This document shows positions 36,221 through 45,089 of a DNA stretch of 64,000 bases, piece after piece. A program made the position numbers and the translations under genes. The first letter of the stretch is position 1. Each line of letters begins with the position of its first letter. Origin of the DNA: Ferranicluibacter quercicola (lineage in GTDB: Bacteria > Pseudomonadota > Alphaproteobacteria > Rhizobiales > Rhizobiaceae); NCBI RefSeq assembly GCF_021168455.1, contig NZ_JAJOZR010000001.1, positions 620,001 to 684,000 of the forward strand. Direction: 5' to 3'. The notes beneath the pieces are model-generated. The model made no database searches. It was not told the DNA's origin and saw nothing but the letters and a program-made list of their open reading frames with translations.

Positions 36221-37534
36221 TCAGGCGAGGGATGCCTGCCGCGTTTCCGCGTCGATCATGCGGGCGGCAAACGCGGCGCAGACGAGAAGGGCTGCAAACA
36301 GCCCGACCGCCACTCCGACGCCGAAGGTCACGACGACCGTCATCAGCGTCGGGGCGATGAGCCCGCCAAGCCGCGCGACCGCGCCTGCGGCCCCCATGCC
36401 GGTCGCGCGGGAGGCCGTAGGGTAGAGTTCGGGCGTGAAGGCATAGAGCGCACCCCATGTTCCCAACAGCGCGAAGCTCATCAAGAGCAGCGACGCGCCG
36501 ATCAGCAGGTCGTCCGGAGACAGGACGAAGAGCAGGCAGCCGAGCGCAGAGAGAAGGCAGAAGCCGATCAGCGTCGGGCGGCGTCCCCACCGCTCCACGC
36601 CGAAGGCGGCAAGCGCGTAGCCGGGGATCTGCGCCAGCGCCACGAACACCAGAAAGCCATAGCCGCGCACGAAGCCGAAACCCTCGCTCGCGAGACGCGC
36701 CGGCATCCAGGTGAAGATGCCGTAATAGGAGACGGACACCAGAAACCAGACGGTCAGGATCAGCAGGCTGCGGCGGCGCAAAGCCGGCGAGAACACGCCT
36801 TCGCCCGCCGTTCTCGGCGCCGCGACCAGAGGTTCGCCGGCCGTCAGAGCCGGCTTGCCGTGCATGACCAGCATGCGGTTGACGATGGCTTTGGCTTCCT
36901 CGCCGCGACCTGCGCGCAGAAGATAATAGGGTGACTCCGGCACGAAGACGCGCAGGCCGATGCCGATGATCGCCGGCAGCGCCGTGACGGCGAAGATGTA
37001 GCGCCACGCATCCGCCACGCCGGCGACGCTTGCCGCCCAGGCGGCAAGCGCGATCGCCAGCGTGCCCACGGCCCAGAACCCTTCGAGCATGACGAGCCAG
37101 CGGCCGCGGTTTCGCGCCGGCAGAAACTCCGCCATCATGGCGTAATCGACCGGCAGCGTGCCCCCGACGGCAATGCCGGTGAGAAAGCGCAAGGCGAGCA
37201 GGCTGGTGAAATCCGGCGCAAAAACCGACAGCGCCCCGAAGACCGCATCGCAGGCGACGGTGAGCAGAAGCACGCGCCGGCGGCCCCAGCGGTCCGCGAG
37301 CCGCCCGAAGACGACGGCGCCGATCAACATTCCGAGGAAGAACAAGGTCCCCGTCTGCAATGCCTGGGGCACGGTTAGCCCGAAGCTTGCCGCGATGGAG
37401 GCGGCGGTGAAACCGACGGCCAGCACCTGCATGGCGTCGGCCGTCCACACGAGACCGAACACACCGAGCAGCCTGCGCTGGAACCGGCCCGTGCCGGCGC
37501 GATCCAGAGCCTCGTCCATCGTCATCGCCGTCAT
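36221..37534 (-). CDS. MFS transporter (sugar/aromatic-acid porter type)
   Basis: 437 residues with twelve predicted membrane segments. MFS loop motifs VFGRLADRWGRRRVLLL (between segments 2 and 3) and PELYPTASRATGMG, a form frequent in aromatic acid/niacin (NiaP, AAHS) transporters. GGGGA precedes the ATG at 37534. It converges with the TetR gene, 24 bases apart, and is preceded by the GGDEF-TPR gene on the same strand. Substrate cannot be read; an organic acid is likely. Confidence 0.9.
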   Translation of the reverse strand: MTAMTMDEALDRAGTGRFQRRLLGVFGLVWTADAMQVLAVGFTAASIAASFGLTVPQALQTGTLFFLGMLIGAVVFGRLADRWGRRRVLLLTVACDAVFGALSVFAPDFTSLLALRFLTGIAVGGTLPVDYAMMAEFLPARNRGRWLVMLEGFWAVGTLAIALAAWAASVAGVADAWRYIFAVTALPAIIGIGLRVFVPESPYYLLRAGRGEEAKAIVNRMLVMHGKPALTAGEPLVAAPRTAGEGVFSPALRRRSLLILTVWFLVSVSYYGIFTWMPARLASEGFGFVRGYGFLVFVALAQIPGYALAAFGVERWGRRPTLIGFCLLSALGCLLFVLSPDDLLIGASLLLMSFALLGTWGALYAFTPELYPTASRATGMGAAGAVARLGGLIAPTLMTVVVTFGVGVAVGLFAALLVCAAFAARMIDAETRQASLA

Positions 37535-37668
37535 CTTGCCATCCCCGCCGTGTCATTCCCGTGCCGGCGCGAACAGAAGCGCCTTCATCATGGACTCTAT
37601 AGACGAGACAGCCGGGGAGTATAGTGCGAGGAAGCCCTCTGCAGACGCATTCTGAGGTCGCGGACCGA

Positions 37669-39345
37669 TCAGCGTAGGCGCGGGGGCGCGGGCCGGGGAG
37701 AGACGATGACCCTGTTGCGGCCGCCCTGCTTGGCGCGATAGAGATTGCGATCGGCGATCTCGAGGATGTCGCGTGCGTCAGGGCCTTCGACGGACACGCC
37801 GATGCCGATGCTGACGGTCACCGTAAGCCCGGCTGCCACCGCCGACCAGTCATGCCGGGCGACCGTCAGGCGCATGCGCTCGCAGGCGCGTTTGGCCTGC
37901 GCGCAGGTGACGCCGGCCATCAGCACCACGAACTCCTCGCCGCCGAAGCGAACGGCAAGGTCCGCCCCCCGCAAGGAGCCTTTGATCAACCCGCCGAGCC
38001 CGATCAAGACGCGATCGCCGATGATGTGCGAATGGGTGTCGTTGATCGCCTTGAAATGATCGACGTCGAGCACCGCCAGCGCATAGCCTTCGCCGGCGGC
38101 ATCCACCGCGTCCAGCACGGCTTCCAGACGGCGGCGATTGCCAAGGCCGGTGAGCGGATCGGTGTTCGCCGCCTCCGTCAGCAGGGTCGTCTGCTGTTGG
38201 AGCGCCTCGAACGACCGGGCGATCTCGGCCGTCCGCACGGCTTCCGTGTCGAGCAACATCCTCAGCTTCTTGGTCTCGTAGCGGATATCGGCAAGGCGCG
38301 CATTGCGCTGGGCGCGCTCGGCCGTGAACTGCTGGTGAAGACTGTGATAGCGCTTGTGGAAGTCGAGCGCCGGTTCGAAGGCGCGAAGATGCTCGTGCGC
38401 CTTGGAAAGGTACAGGCAGGCGAACATCAGCGTCTCGACATTGCCGTTGATGCTCGCCAGCGCATGGGCATGCTGCAGCGGCACCAGCGCTTCCTCATAG
38501 CGCTTCAGCGAAACGAGCGTCCGCCCGAGAATATCGAGATAGTGCCCCTCGCCGCGCGCATCGTCCTCGCTGGTGATGGCGCGAAAACGGGCAAGAAACT
38601 GCTCCGCGCCGATGAAGTCCTCGGCCGCGTTGAAATATTCGGCGAGATTGCCGAGACAGAGACGCTCGGCCCACCCGTCTCCGAGGGACTGGGCAAGGGC
38701 ATAGGCGCTCCGGGTTACGTCGATCGCCGGTCCCATGGCGGCATCGAAAGATGCGCGGTCGCCCGCGTCCAGAGCGAGATAGGCGGCCTCGGCATGCGAG
38801 CCGCCGAGATTGATCAGCCACCAGCACTCGAAGCTCGCATCGCCGGCCTCCCGCGCCAGCGCCACGGCCCGGCCGCAATAGTCGATGGCCAACGGCGGTT
38901 GCCGGGACATCCAGAAGATGACGCCGGTGACATTGATAGCCAGCGAGCGCGTGCGCGGATCGCCGCTCTGATCGGCAATGTCGAGCGCCTCCGCCGCCAG
39001 CGCGACGGCCTCCTCCAGCTGGCCCAACTCCAGATGGAGCCAGGCTTGAATGCTCAAGGCCTGCGCCTCGAAGGCCGGCTGATCGAGATCGTGCCAGATC
39101 GCCACCGCCTGCGCGACGTAGCGAAGGCCCATTTCGGGCTTGCCGAGCTGGAAGCAGTACCAGGCGGTGTCCTGCGCGCTGCGTGCCGTCTCCGGTGAAT
39201 TGCCCCGCTGCAAAGACAGTTCATGAACGGAGAGCGATATCTCGAGAGCACTGCTGGATCGTCCCGAGCATCCGAGCTGCCACGCCTCATCCAGTGCATG
39301 GATATTCCTGGCGATATCAGAATTTTTACTTTCTGCGAAAATCAC
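37669..39345 (-). CDS. TPR-GGDEF diguanylate cyclase (cytoplasmic)
   Basis: 558 residues. The first 350 are TPR-like helical repeats (EAQALSIQAWLHLELGQLEE, AIDYCGRAVALAREAG, RYEEALVPLQHAHALASING), followed by a coiled coil and a GGDEF domain: TDPLTGLGNRRRLE near 395, VDHFKAIND, intact GGEEF near 470, ending EIADRNLYRAKQGGRNRVIV. No membrane segment. The start is a GTG at 39345 without a clear ribosome site, so the N-terminus is uncertain. TPRs suggest activation by a protein partner. It is transcribed alone. Confidence 0.85.
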   Translation of the reverse strand: MIFAESKNSDIARNIHALDEAWQLGCSGRSSSALEISLSVHELSLQRGNSPETARSAQDTAWYCFQLGKPEMGLRYVAQAVAIWHDLDQPAFEAQALSIQAWLHLELGQLEEAVALAAEALDIADQSGDPRTRSLAINVTGVIFWMSRQPPLAIDYCGRAVALAREAGDASFECWWLINLGGSHAEAAYLALDAGDRASFDAAMGPAIDVTRSAYALAQSLGDGWAERLCLGNLAEYFNAAEDFIGAEQFLARFRAITSEDDARGEGHYLDILGRTLVSLKRYEEALVPLQHAHALASINGNVETLMFACLYLSKAHEHLRAFEPALDFHKRYHSLHQQFTAERAQRNARLADIRYETKKLRMLLDTEAVRTAEIARSFEALQQQTTLLTEAANTDPLTGLGNRRRLEAVLDAVDAAGEGYALAVLDVDHFKAINDTHSHIIGDRVLIGLGGLIKGSLRGADLAVRFGGEEFVVLMAGVTCAQAKRACERMRLTVARHDWSAVAAGLTVTVSIGIGVSVEGPDARDILEIADRNLYRAKQGGRNRVIVSPRPAPPRLR

Positions 39346-39579
39346 GCTGGCAATCCGGATATCGTTTCTACTGTCTGTGCAGGAGCTCTTACAGTCTGTC
39401 CGAAAATCCTGAACATGGCGCTAATGGAACGGCGGAAATTTTCATCATCCGCGCCCTTGGCGCTCCGAATTTTCCTTGTGCATCGCAACAAAGACAAGAC
39501 GAAACGATGCTTTCCTCTTACCGTCTCCATGTCTCGTCAGGCATTCGACACGGCGACTTCTTTCTCTCAAGCGCCGCTT

Positions 39580-39756
39580 TTACCGATTTTCCGGCCCCGT
39601 CGATGCCTTTCGTCGCACGTCACCCTTGCACCGTTCGGAGCATGTCTTGACGTTCTCCCAGTCCCGCACCCACTTCTTCCGCCACGCAAACGGCCTGCCG
39701 CAGGCGGCACAGATCTTCGTCGGAAGGTTGGATTTTGTGTAGCGCGGTTCCTTCAT
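39580..39756 (-). CDS. DUF2256 small zinc-finger-like protein, 58 aa
   Basis: Starts MKEPRYTKSNLPTKICAACG. The pattern CAACGRPFAWRKKW...CSERCKGD (four Cys in two CxxC/CxxxC pairs) defines DUF2256. Its role is unknown; the Cys set suggests metal binding. It diverges from the LysR gene. Confidence 0.88.
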   Translation of the reverse strand: MKEPRYTKSNLPTKICAACGRPFAWRKKWVRDWENVKTCSERCKGDVRRKASTGPENR

Positions 39757-39877
39757 AAGCGGGAACCTGTGGCGCGGATGCGCCCTGTCAAGCGGCCCGC
39801 CGTGAGGCCGGTGCGCGGCAGGCGTCCCGGCCATTGCGGGACTTGCCAACCCGCAGCCACATCCGGATAAGAACAGC

Positions 39878-40789
39878 ATGGCCTTCACGCTCCGCCAGCT
39901 TCAGTTCTTCGTCGCCGTTGCCGAACAGGGATCCGTCACCCGGGCGGCGCAGAACCTGTCGATCTCGCAATCGTCGATCACCGAAGCGATCAAGGAGCTC
40001 GAAAGCGATCTCGGCGTCGCGCTCTTCGACCGGCATCCGCGCGGCCTGCACATCACCCATAACGGACACCAGTTCCTGCGCCATGCGACCAAGATCCTGG
40101 CCGGCGTTCAGGATGCCCGCCGCTCTTTCGCCCATGCGCCGGAAACCGGCAGCGGCAAGCTCAATCTCGGCGTCACGTCGCTGGTGGCGGGCTATGTCCT
40201 GTCGGATCTTCTGGCGCGGTATCGGCGGGCCTTCCCCTCGGTCGACGTCAGCGCCATCGAGGACAACGGCTCCTATCTCGAGCACCTTCTCGTCGGCGGC
40301 GAACTCGATGTCGCCGTCATGGTCATTTCCAACCTGCGCGATCGCATGGCGCTGCAAGCGGAGATCATCGAGACGTCGCCCTACCGGCTGTGGCTGCCGC
40401 TCGGCCACCGGCTCGTCTCGGCGGACATCATTTCCATATCGGATGTGGCGCAGGAGCCGCTGATCATGCTGACGGTGGACGAGATCGAGGAAAACACGGG
40501 CAAGCTGCTCGCCGCCCTCGGCGCGCGCCCGCATGTCGCCTTTCGCACCCGCTCGGTGGAAGCCGTGCGCAGCCTCGTTGCGACCGGCGCCGGCATCGCC
40601 CTCCTGCCCGATCTCGTCTACCGGCCCTGGTCGCTGGAAGGCGACCGGATCGAGAGCCGCGACGTATCCGGCGCCCTGCCGGTGGTGCAGGTCGGCATGG
40701 TCTGGCGCAAGGGCTCCAGCCTGCCGCAATCGGCGCGCGATTTCATCGGCGTGGTGGAAACCCTGCGCAGCAGCCGCGGGCGGAGCTAG
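39878..40789 (+). CDS. LysR-family transcriptional regulator
   Basis: 303 residues. N-terminal winged helix LRQLQFFVAVAEQGSVTRAA, SISQSSITEAIKELESDLGV, then a LysR substrate-binding domain (GKLNLGVTSLVAGYVLSDLL). It lies 118 bases upstream of ydcS on the same strand, and is the likely regulator of the ydcSTUV-patD operon. LysR genes are more often divergent; here the orientation is the same, so control is inferred from proximity only. Confidence 0.93.
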   Translation: MAFTLRQLQFFVAVAEQGSVTRAAQNLSISQSSITEAIKELESDLGVALFDRHPRGLHITHNGHQFLRHATKILAGVQDARRSFAHAPETGSGKLNLGVTSLVAGYVLSDLLARYRRAFPSVDVSAIEDNGSYLEHLLVGGELDVAVMVISNLRDRMALQAEIIETSPYRLWLPLGHRLVSADIISISDVAQEPLIMLTVDEIEENTGKLLAALGARPHVAFRTRSVEAVRSLVATGAGIALLPDLVYRPWSLEGDRIESRDVSGALPVVQVGMVWRKGSSLPQSARDFIGVVETLRSSRGRS

Positions 40790-40907
40790 CGTTCGGAAAA
40801 ACCGATACCGGCTATCTGTTTAATGAATTTGCGAATGCGGCGGAAGCGCGGCACCTTTCTCTGCGGGAACAGACGAGCCGAACAACGGCCGAACCGGGAG
40901 ACCACAG

Positions 40908-42068
40908 ATGATCAAGATTCTGAAGTCCTGCACCACCCTCGCCCTCTCGCTTGCCGTCGCCACCTCCGCCATTGCACAGGAGCCGTTGAAGGCGCTCGGC
41001 ACGGGCGAGGGCGAATTGTCGATCGTGGCCTGGGCCGGCTATATCGAGCGGGGCGAGACCGACAAGGCCTATGACTGGGTCACCGACTTCGAAAAGTCGA
41101 GCGGCTGCAAGGTCTCGGTAAAGACTGCCGCGACGTCCGATGAGATGGTCGCGCTGATGAACGAGGGCGGCTTCGACCTCGTCACCGCATCGGGCGACGC
41201 GTCGCTCCGGCTCGTGGCCGGCAAGCGCGTGCAGCCGATCAACACCGACCTCATTCCCAGCTGGAAGACGCTGGACGCACGCATGCAGGATGCCCCGTGG
41301 CACACGGTCAAGGGCGTCCACTACGGCACGCCGTATGTCTGGGGGCCGAACGTGCTGATGTACAACACCGAAGCCTTCAAGGGCGAGGCGCCGAAGAGCT
41401 GGAAGGTCGTCTTCGAGGAGATGACCCTGCCCGACGGCAAGTCCAACAAGGGCCGGGTTCAGGCCTATGACGGGCCGATCCATGTGGCGGACGCCGCCAA
41501 CTATCTGATGGCGCACAAGCCGGAACTCGGCATCAAGGACCCTTACGAGCTCAACGAGGCGCAGTACAAGGCGGCCCTCGACATCCTGCGGGTCCAGCGC
41601 ACCTTGGTCGGCCGCTACTGGCACGATGCCATGATCCAGATCGACGACTTCAAAAACGAAGGCGTCGTCGCCTCGGGTTCCTGGCCGTTCCAGGTGAACC
41701 TGCTCACCGCGGAAAAACAGCCGATCGCCGCCGTCTTCCCCGAGGAAGGCACGACCGGCTGGGCCGACACGACGATGCTCTCGTCCGAAAGCGCCCACCC
41801 GAACTGCGCCTATCTGTGGATGGAGCATTCGCTTTCGCCCAAGGTGCAGGGCGACGTGTCCGCCTGGTTCGGCGCCAACCCCTCCGTCGGCGCAGCCTGC
41901 AAGGGCAATGCGCTGCTGACGGACGAAGGCTGCAAGACCAATGGCTACGAGAATTTCGAGAAGGTGAAGTTCTGGAAGACGCCGGTTGCCAAATGCGCCA
42001 GCCAGAGCGAGTGCGTGCCCTATCACCGCTGGGTCTCGGACTATATCGGCGTCATCGGCGGGCGGTAG
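40908..42068 (+). CDS. ydcS: YdcS-like ABC transporter substrate-binding protein (polyamine/spermidine family)
   Basis: 386 residues. Signal peptide LALSLAVATSAIAQ, then strong likeness to E. coli YdcS: IVAWAGYIERGETDKAYDWV, KTAATSDEMVALMNEGGFDL, VTASGDASLRLVAGKRVQPI, GKSNKGRVQAYDGPI, AWFGANPSVGAACKG and a C-terminal YIGVIGGR. YdcS belongs to the PotD-like binding proteins and is the first gene of ydcSTUV-patD, as here. It is thought to bind putrescine-like or other cationic solutes. Four Cys near the end may form disulfides. Confidence 0.92.
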   Translation: MIKILKSCTTLALSLAVATSAIAQEPLKALGTGEGELSIVAWAGYIERGETDKAYDWVTDFEKSSGCKVSVKTAATSDEMVALMNEGGFDLVTASGDASLRLVAGKRVQPINTDLIPSWKTLDARMQDAPWHTVKGVHYGTPYVWGPNVLMYNTEAFKGEAPKSWKVVFEEMTLPDGKSNKGRVQAYDGPIHVADAANYLMAHKPELGIKDPYELNEAQYKAALDILRVQRTLVGRYWHDAMIQIDDFKNEGVVASGSWPFQVNLLTAEKQPIAAVFPEEGTTGWADTTMLSSESAHPNCAYLWMEHSLSPKVQGDVSAWFGANPSVGAACKGNALLTDEGCKTNGYENFEKVKFWKTPVAKCASQSECVPYHRWVSDYIGVIGGR

Positions 42069-42117
42069 GTCGCGGCGTTTTCAAACACTGTTTCCATAAG
42101 CCTGAGCGGGTTCCCTA

Positions 42118-42256
42118 GCCCCTCACCCTAACCCTCTCCCCGCTCGCGGGGAGAGGGGACGTGGCCTGCCCGACGCTGTAATGTTTGGCGAAAGCGGTGC
42201 CACAAGTTCCTTCTCCCCGCGGGCGGGGAGAAGGTGGCGGCAGCCGGATGAGGGGC
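42118..42256. repeat. Mosaic palindromic intergenic repeat (RIME/REP-like)
   Basis: Terminal inverted arms GCCCCTCA (42118-42125) and TGAGGGGC (42249-42256) enclose two near-identical 12-bp stems, CCCTCTCCCCGC/GCGGGGAGAGGG (42132-42157) and CCTTCTCCCCGC/GCGGGGAGAAGG (42209-42234). This layout is that of dispersed rhizobial intergenic palindromes. It separates ydcS from ydcT. The stems may protect ydcS mRNA or cut downstream expression. Confidence 0.75.
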
Positions 42257-42301
42257 GCCTCCGGGTACGAGCTGACATTCCCAGCCCCAACAGGACTTCC
42301 T

Positions 42302-43297
42302 ATGACCGCCATCCTCTTCGAAAACGTCTCGCGCCATTTCGGCAGCGTTCGCGCCGTCGATGGCGTCGATCTCGCGGTTGCGGAAGGCGAGTTCTTCGCC
42401 ATGCTCGGCCCCTCCGGCTCCGGCAAGACGACCTGCCTGCGGCTCGTCGCGGGCTTCGAACAGCCGACATCCGGCCATATCGAAATCTTCGGCGAGACCG
42501 CGGAAGGCGTGCCGCCCTACCGGCGCAACGTCAACACGGTGTTCCAGGACTACGCGCTGTTTCCGCATCTCTCGATCCTCGACAATGTCGCCTACGGGCT
42601 GATGGTCAAGGGCATGGGCAAAACCGCGCGGCGGCGGGCGGCGGAAGAGGCGCTGGCGATGGTCGCCCTGCCCGGCTACGGCGCGCGCAAGCCCGGCCAG
42701 CTCTCCGGCGGTCAACGCCAGCGCGTCGCCCTCGCCCGCGCGCTCGTCAACCGGCCCCGCGTGCTGCTGCTCGACGAACCCCTGGGCGCGCTGGACCTGA
42801 AGCTGCGCGAGCAGATGCAGGACGAGCTGAAGACCCTGCAGAAGACGCTCGGCCTCACCTTCATCTTCGTCACCCACGACCAGAGCGAAGCCCTGTCCAT
42901 GGCCGACCGGGTCGCCGTGTTCCATGAGGGCAAGGTGCGGCAGGTGGGCACGCCGGAGGAGATCTACCGCCGTCCGAAGACGCGTTTCGTCGCGGATTTC
43001 GTCGGCTCCTCCAATGTTCTCTCCCGCGAACAATGCGCGCGGCTCGGCTTTGACGCCCCCGCGGCGAGCCTGCGCCCGGAATCGATCCTGCTCGGCACAC
43101 CCGCCGACGGTCAACTCGGCCTCACCGGCGTGCCGATCGCCGCGAGTTTCCTCGGACCGATCAACCGGCTGACGCTCGACTGCGGCGGCGAACGCATCGT
43201 CGCCGCGCTTCCGGCCGGCACGCCCGTGCCCGCCGCCGGCGAGCCCGTCACCTTCGCCTTCAACCGGCAGGATCTCCACGTGATGGAGGAGGCCTGA
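42302..43297 (+). CDS. ydcT: YdcT-like polyamine ABC transporter ATPase
   Basis: 331 residues. Walker A GPSGSGKTT, Q-loop TVFQDYALFPHLSI, signature LSGGQRQRVALARAL, Walker B VLLLDEPLGALDLK and FVTHDQSEAL, then a short TOBE region near the end. PotA-type ATPase that drives uptake by the two permeases downstream. Its stop overlaps the ydcU start (TGATG). Confidence 0.93.
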   Translation: MTAILFENVSRHFGSVRAVDGVDLAVAEGEFFAMLGPSGSGKTTCLRLVAGFEQPTSGHIEIFGETAEGVPPYRRNVNTVFQDYALFPHLSILDNVAYGLMVKGMGKTARRRAAEEALAMVALPGYGARKPGQLSGGQRQRVALARALVNRPRVLLLDEPLGALDLKLREQMQDELKTLQKTLGLTFIFVTHDQSEALSMADRVAVFHEGKVRQVGTPEEIYRRPKTRFVADFVGSSNVLSREQCARLGFDAPAASLRPESILLGTPADGQLGLTGVPIAASFLGPINRLTLDCGGERIVAALPAGTPVPAAGEPVTFAFNRQDLHVMEEA

Positions 43298-44259
43298 TGG
43301 CGACCGTGACGCAGGCTCACCGGGAAAATGCAACGGTGCCCCCGGCCGGGACGTGCTCGGCTCGCCTCTCGGACGTCTTCTGGCGGAATCCGAAGCTGTT
43401 TCTGGCGCTGCTTCTCGGTCTGCCGCTCCTCTGGCTCGGCGTCGTCTATCTCGGTTCGCTTGCGGTCTTCCTCGCCCAGAGCCTGTTCGCCATTGACGAT
43501 TTCTCCGGTCTCGTGACCTACGAGCCGACGCTGGCCACCTACCGGCAGCTGTTCTCGGATGCGAATTTCGACATCATCCTGCGCACCGTGCTGATGGCCG
43601 CGAGCGTGACGCTGGCGTCGATCGTCATCGCCTTTCCCATCGCCTATTACGCCGCGCGCTATGCCCAAGGGGTCTGGAAGGCGGTGTTCTATCTCGGGGT
43701 GATGCTGCCGCTCTGGTCGAGCTACCTCGTCAAGATCTACGCCTGGAAGCTGATCCTCGCGAAGGAGGGCATTCTCACCTGGCTGTTCAGCCAGTTGCAT
43801 CTCCTGTGGCTGCTCGATGCCTGGCTCGCGATCCCGGTCATCGGCGGCAACTCGCTGTCGGTCAGCTACACCGGCACCTTCCTCGTCTTCGTCTATGTAT
43901 GGCTGCCCTTCATGATCCTGCCGATCCAGGCAGCGCTCGAACGCGTGTCCGGCAGCCTTGTCGAGGCCTCGGCCGATCTCGGCGCCCATCCGCGCCAGAC
44001 CTTCCGCCATGTGCTGTTGCCGCTCGCCCTGCCGGGCATCGTTGCCGGCTCCATCTTCACCTTTTCGCTGACGCTCGGAGACTACATCATTCCGCAGATC
44101 ATCGGCTCCTCGCGCCTGTTCATCGGGCAGGCCGTCTATGCGCAGCAGGGCACCGCCGGCAATCTGCCGCTCGCCGCCGCCTTCACGCTGGTGCCCATCG
44201 TCATCATGGGCGTCTACCTCTGGGCCGCCCGTCGCATGGGAGCTTTCGATGCGCTCTGA
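43297..44259 (+). CDS. ydcU: YdcU-like polyamine ABC transporter permease
   Basis: 320 residues with six membrane segments (first at VYLGSLAVFLAQSLFAI). EAA loop LVEASADLGAHPRQTFRHVL, as in PotB-class permeases. Starts within the stop of ydcT and overlaps ydcV by 11 bases, so the three are translated together. Confidence 0.93.
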   Translation: MATVTQAHRENATVPPAGTCSARLSDVFWRNPKLFLALLLGLPLLWLGVVYLGSLAVFLAQSLFAIDDFSGLVTYEPTLATYRQLFSDANFDIILRTVLMAASVTLASIVIAFPIAYYAARYAQGVWKAVFYLGVMLPLWSSYLVKIYAWKLILAKEGILTWLFSQLHLLWLLDAWLAIPVIGGNSLSVSYTGTFLVFVYVWLPFMILPIQAALERVSGSLVEASADLGAHPRQTFRHVLLPLALPGIVAGSIFTFSLTLGDYIIPQIIGSSRLFIGQAVYAQQGTAGNLPLAAAFTLVPIVIMGVYLWAARRMGAFDAL

Positions 44260-45064
44260 CCGTCTCGACCGGGCGCCGCTGCCCCTGAAGATCTCCGCCT
44301 GTCTCGGCCTGTTGTTCCTGCATCTGCCGATCCTGCTCATCTTCCTCTATGCCTTCACGACTGAAGAAAAGAGCTACCGCTTTCCGCCGCCCGGGCTGAC
44401 GCTGCAATGGTTCGCCGTCACCTGGAACCGGCCGGACGTCTGGGCGGCGCTGACGCTGTCGGTGAAGGTCGCGAGCCTTTCGACCGCCATCGCCCTCGTG
44501 CTCGGCACGCTCTGTGCCGCCGCCGTCTCCCGCTCGGCCTTCTTCGGACGCGAGGCGGTGTCGCTGCTCGTCATCCTGCCCATCGCGCTCCCCGGCATCA
44601 TCACCGGCATCGCGCTGCGGTCGGCCTTCTCGATGGCGGATATCCCCTTCTCGTTCTTCACCATCGTGCTCGGCCATGCCACCTTCTGCATCGTCGTCGT
44701 TTACAACAATGCGGTCGCCCGCTTCCGCCGCCTGTCCGGCTCGCTCGTGGAGGCCTCGATGGATCTCGGGGCGGATGGTTTCCAGACGTTTCGCTACGTC
44801 ATCCTGCCGAACATCGCGACGGCGCTTCTGGCCGGCGGCATGCTCGCCTTCGCGCTGTCCTTCGACGAGGTGATCGTCACGACCTTCACCGCCGGCCAGC
44901 AGTCCACCTTGCCGATCTGGATGCTGGAGGAGCTGATCCGCCCGCGGCAGCGGCCGGTGACCAATGTGGTCGCCATGGTCGTCGTGCTGGTGACGCTTCT
45001 GCCGATCCTTGCCGCATACTTCCTCACCCGCGACGGCGACCGTATCGCCGGCGCCGGCAAATGA
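44249..45064 (+). CDS. ydcV: YdcV-like polyamine ABC transporter permease
   Basis: 271 residues, PotC-class: six membrane segments, EAA loop SLVEASMDLGADGFQTFRYV, and IPFSFFTIVLGHATFCIVVV. Overlaps ydcU. It pairs with YdcU to form the channel. Confidence 0.93.
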   Translation: MRSDRLDRAPLPLKISACLGLLFLHLPILLIFLYAFTTEEKSYRFPPPGLTLQWFAVTWNRPDVWAALTLSVKVASLSTAIALVLGTLCAAAVSRSAFFGREAVSLLVILPIALPGIITGIALRSAFSMADIPFSFFTIVLGHATFCIVVVYNNAVARFRRLSGSLVEASMDLGADGFQTFRYVILPNIATALLAGGMLAFALSFDEVIVTTFTAGQQSTLPIWMLEELIRPRQRPVTNVVAMVVVLVTLLPILAAYFLTRDGDRIAGAGK

Positions 45065-45089
45065 CCCGAACCTGAACAGGAGATCGACC

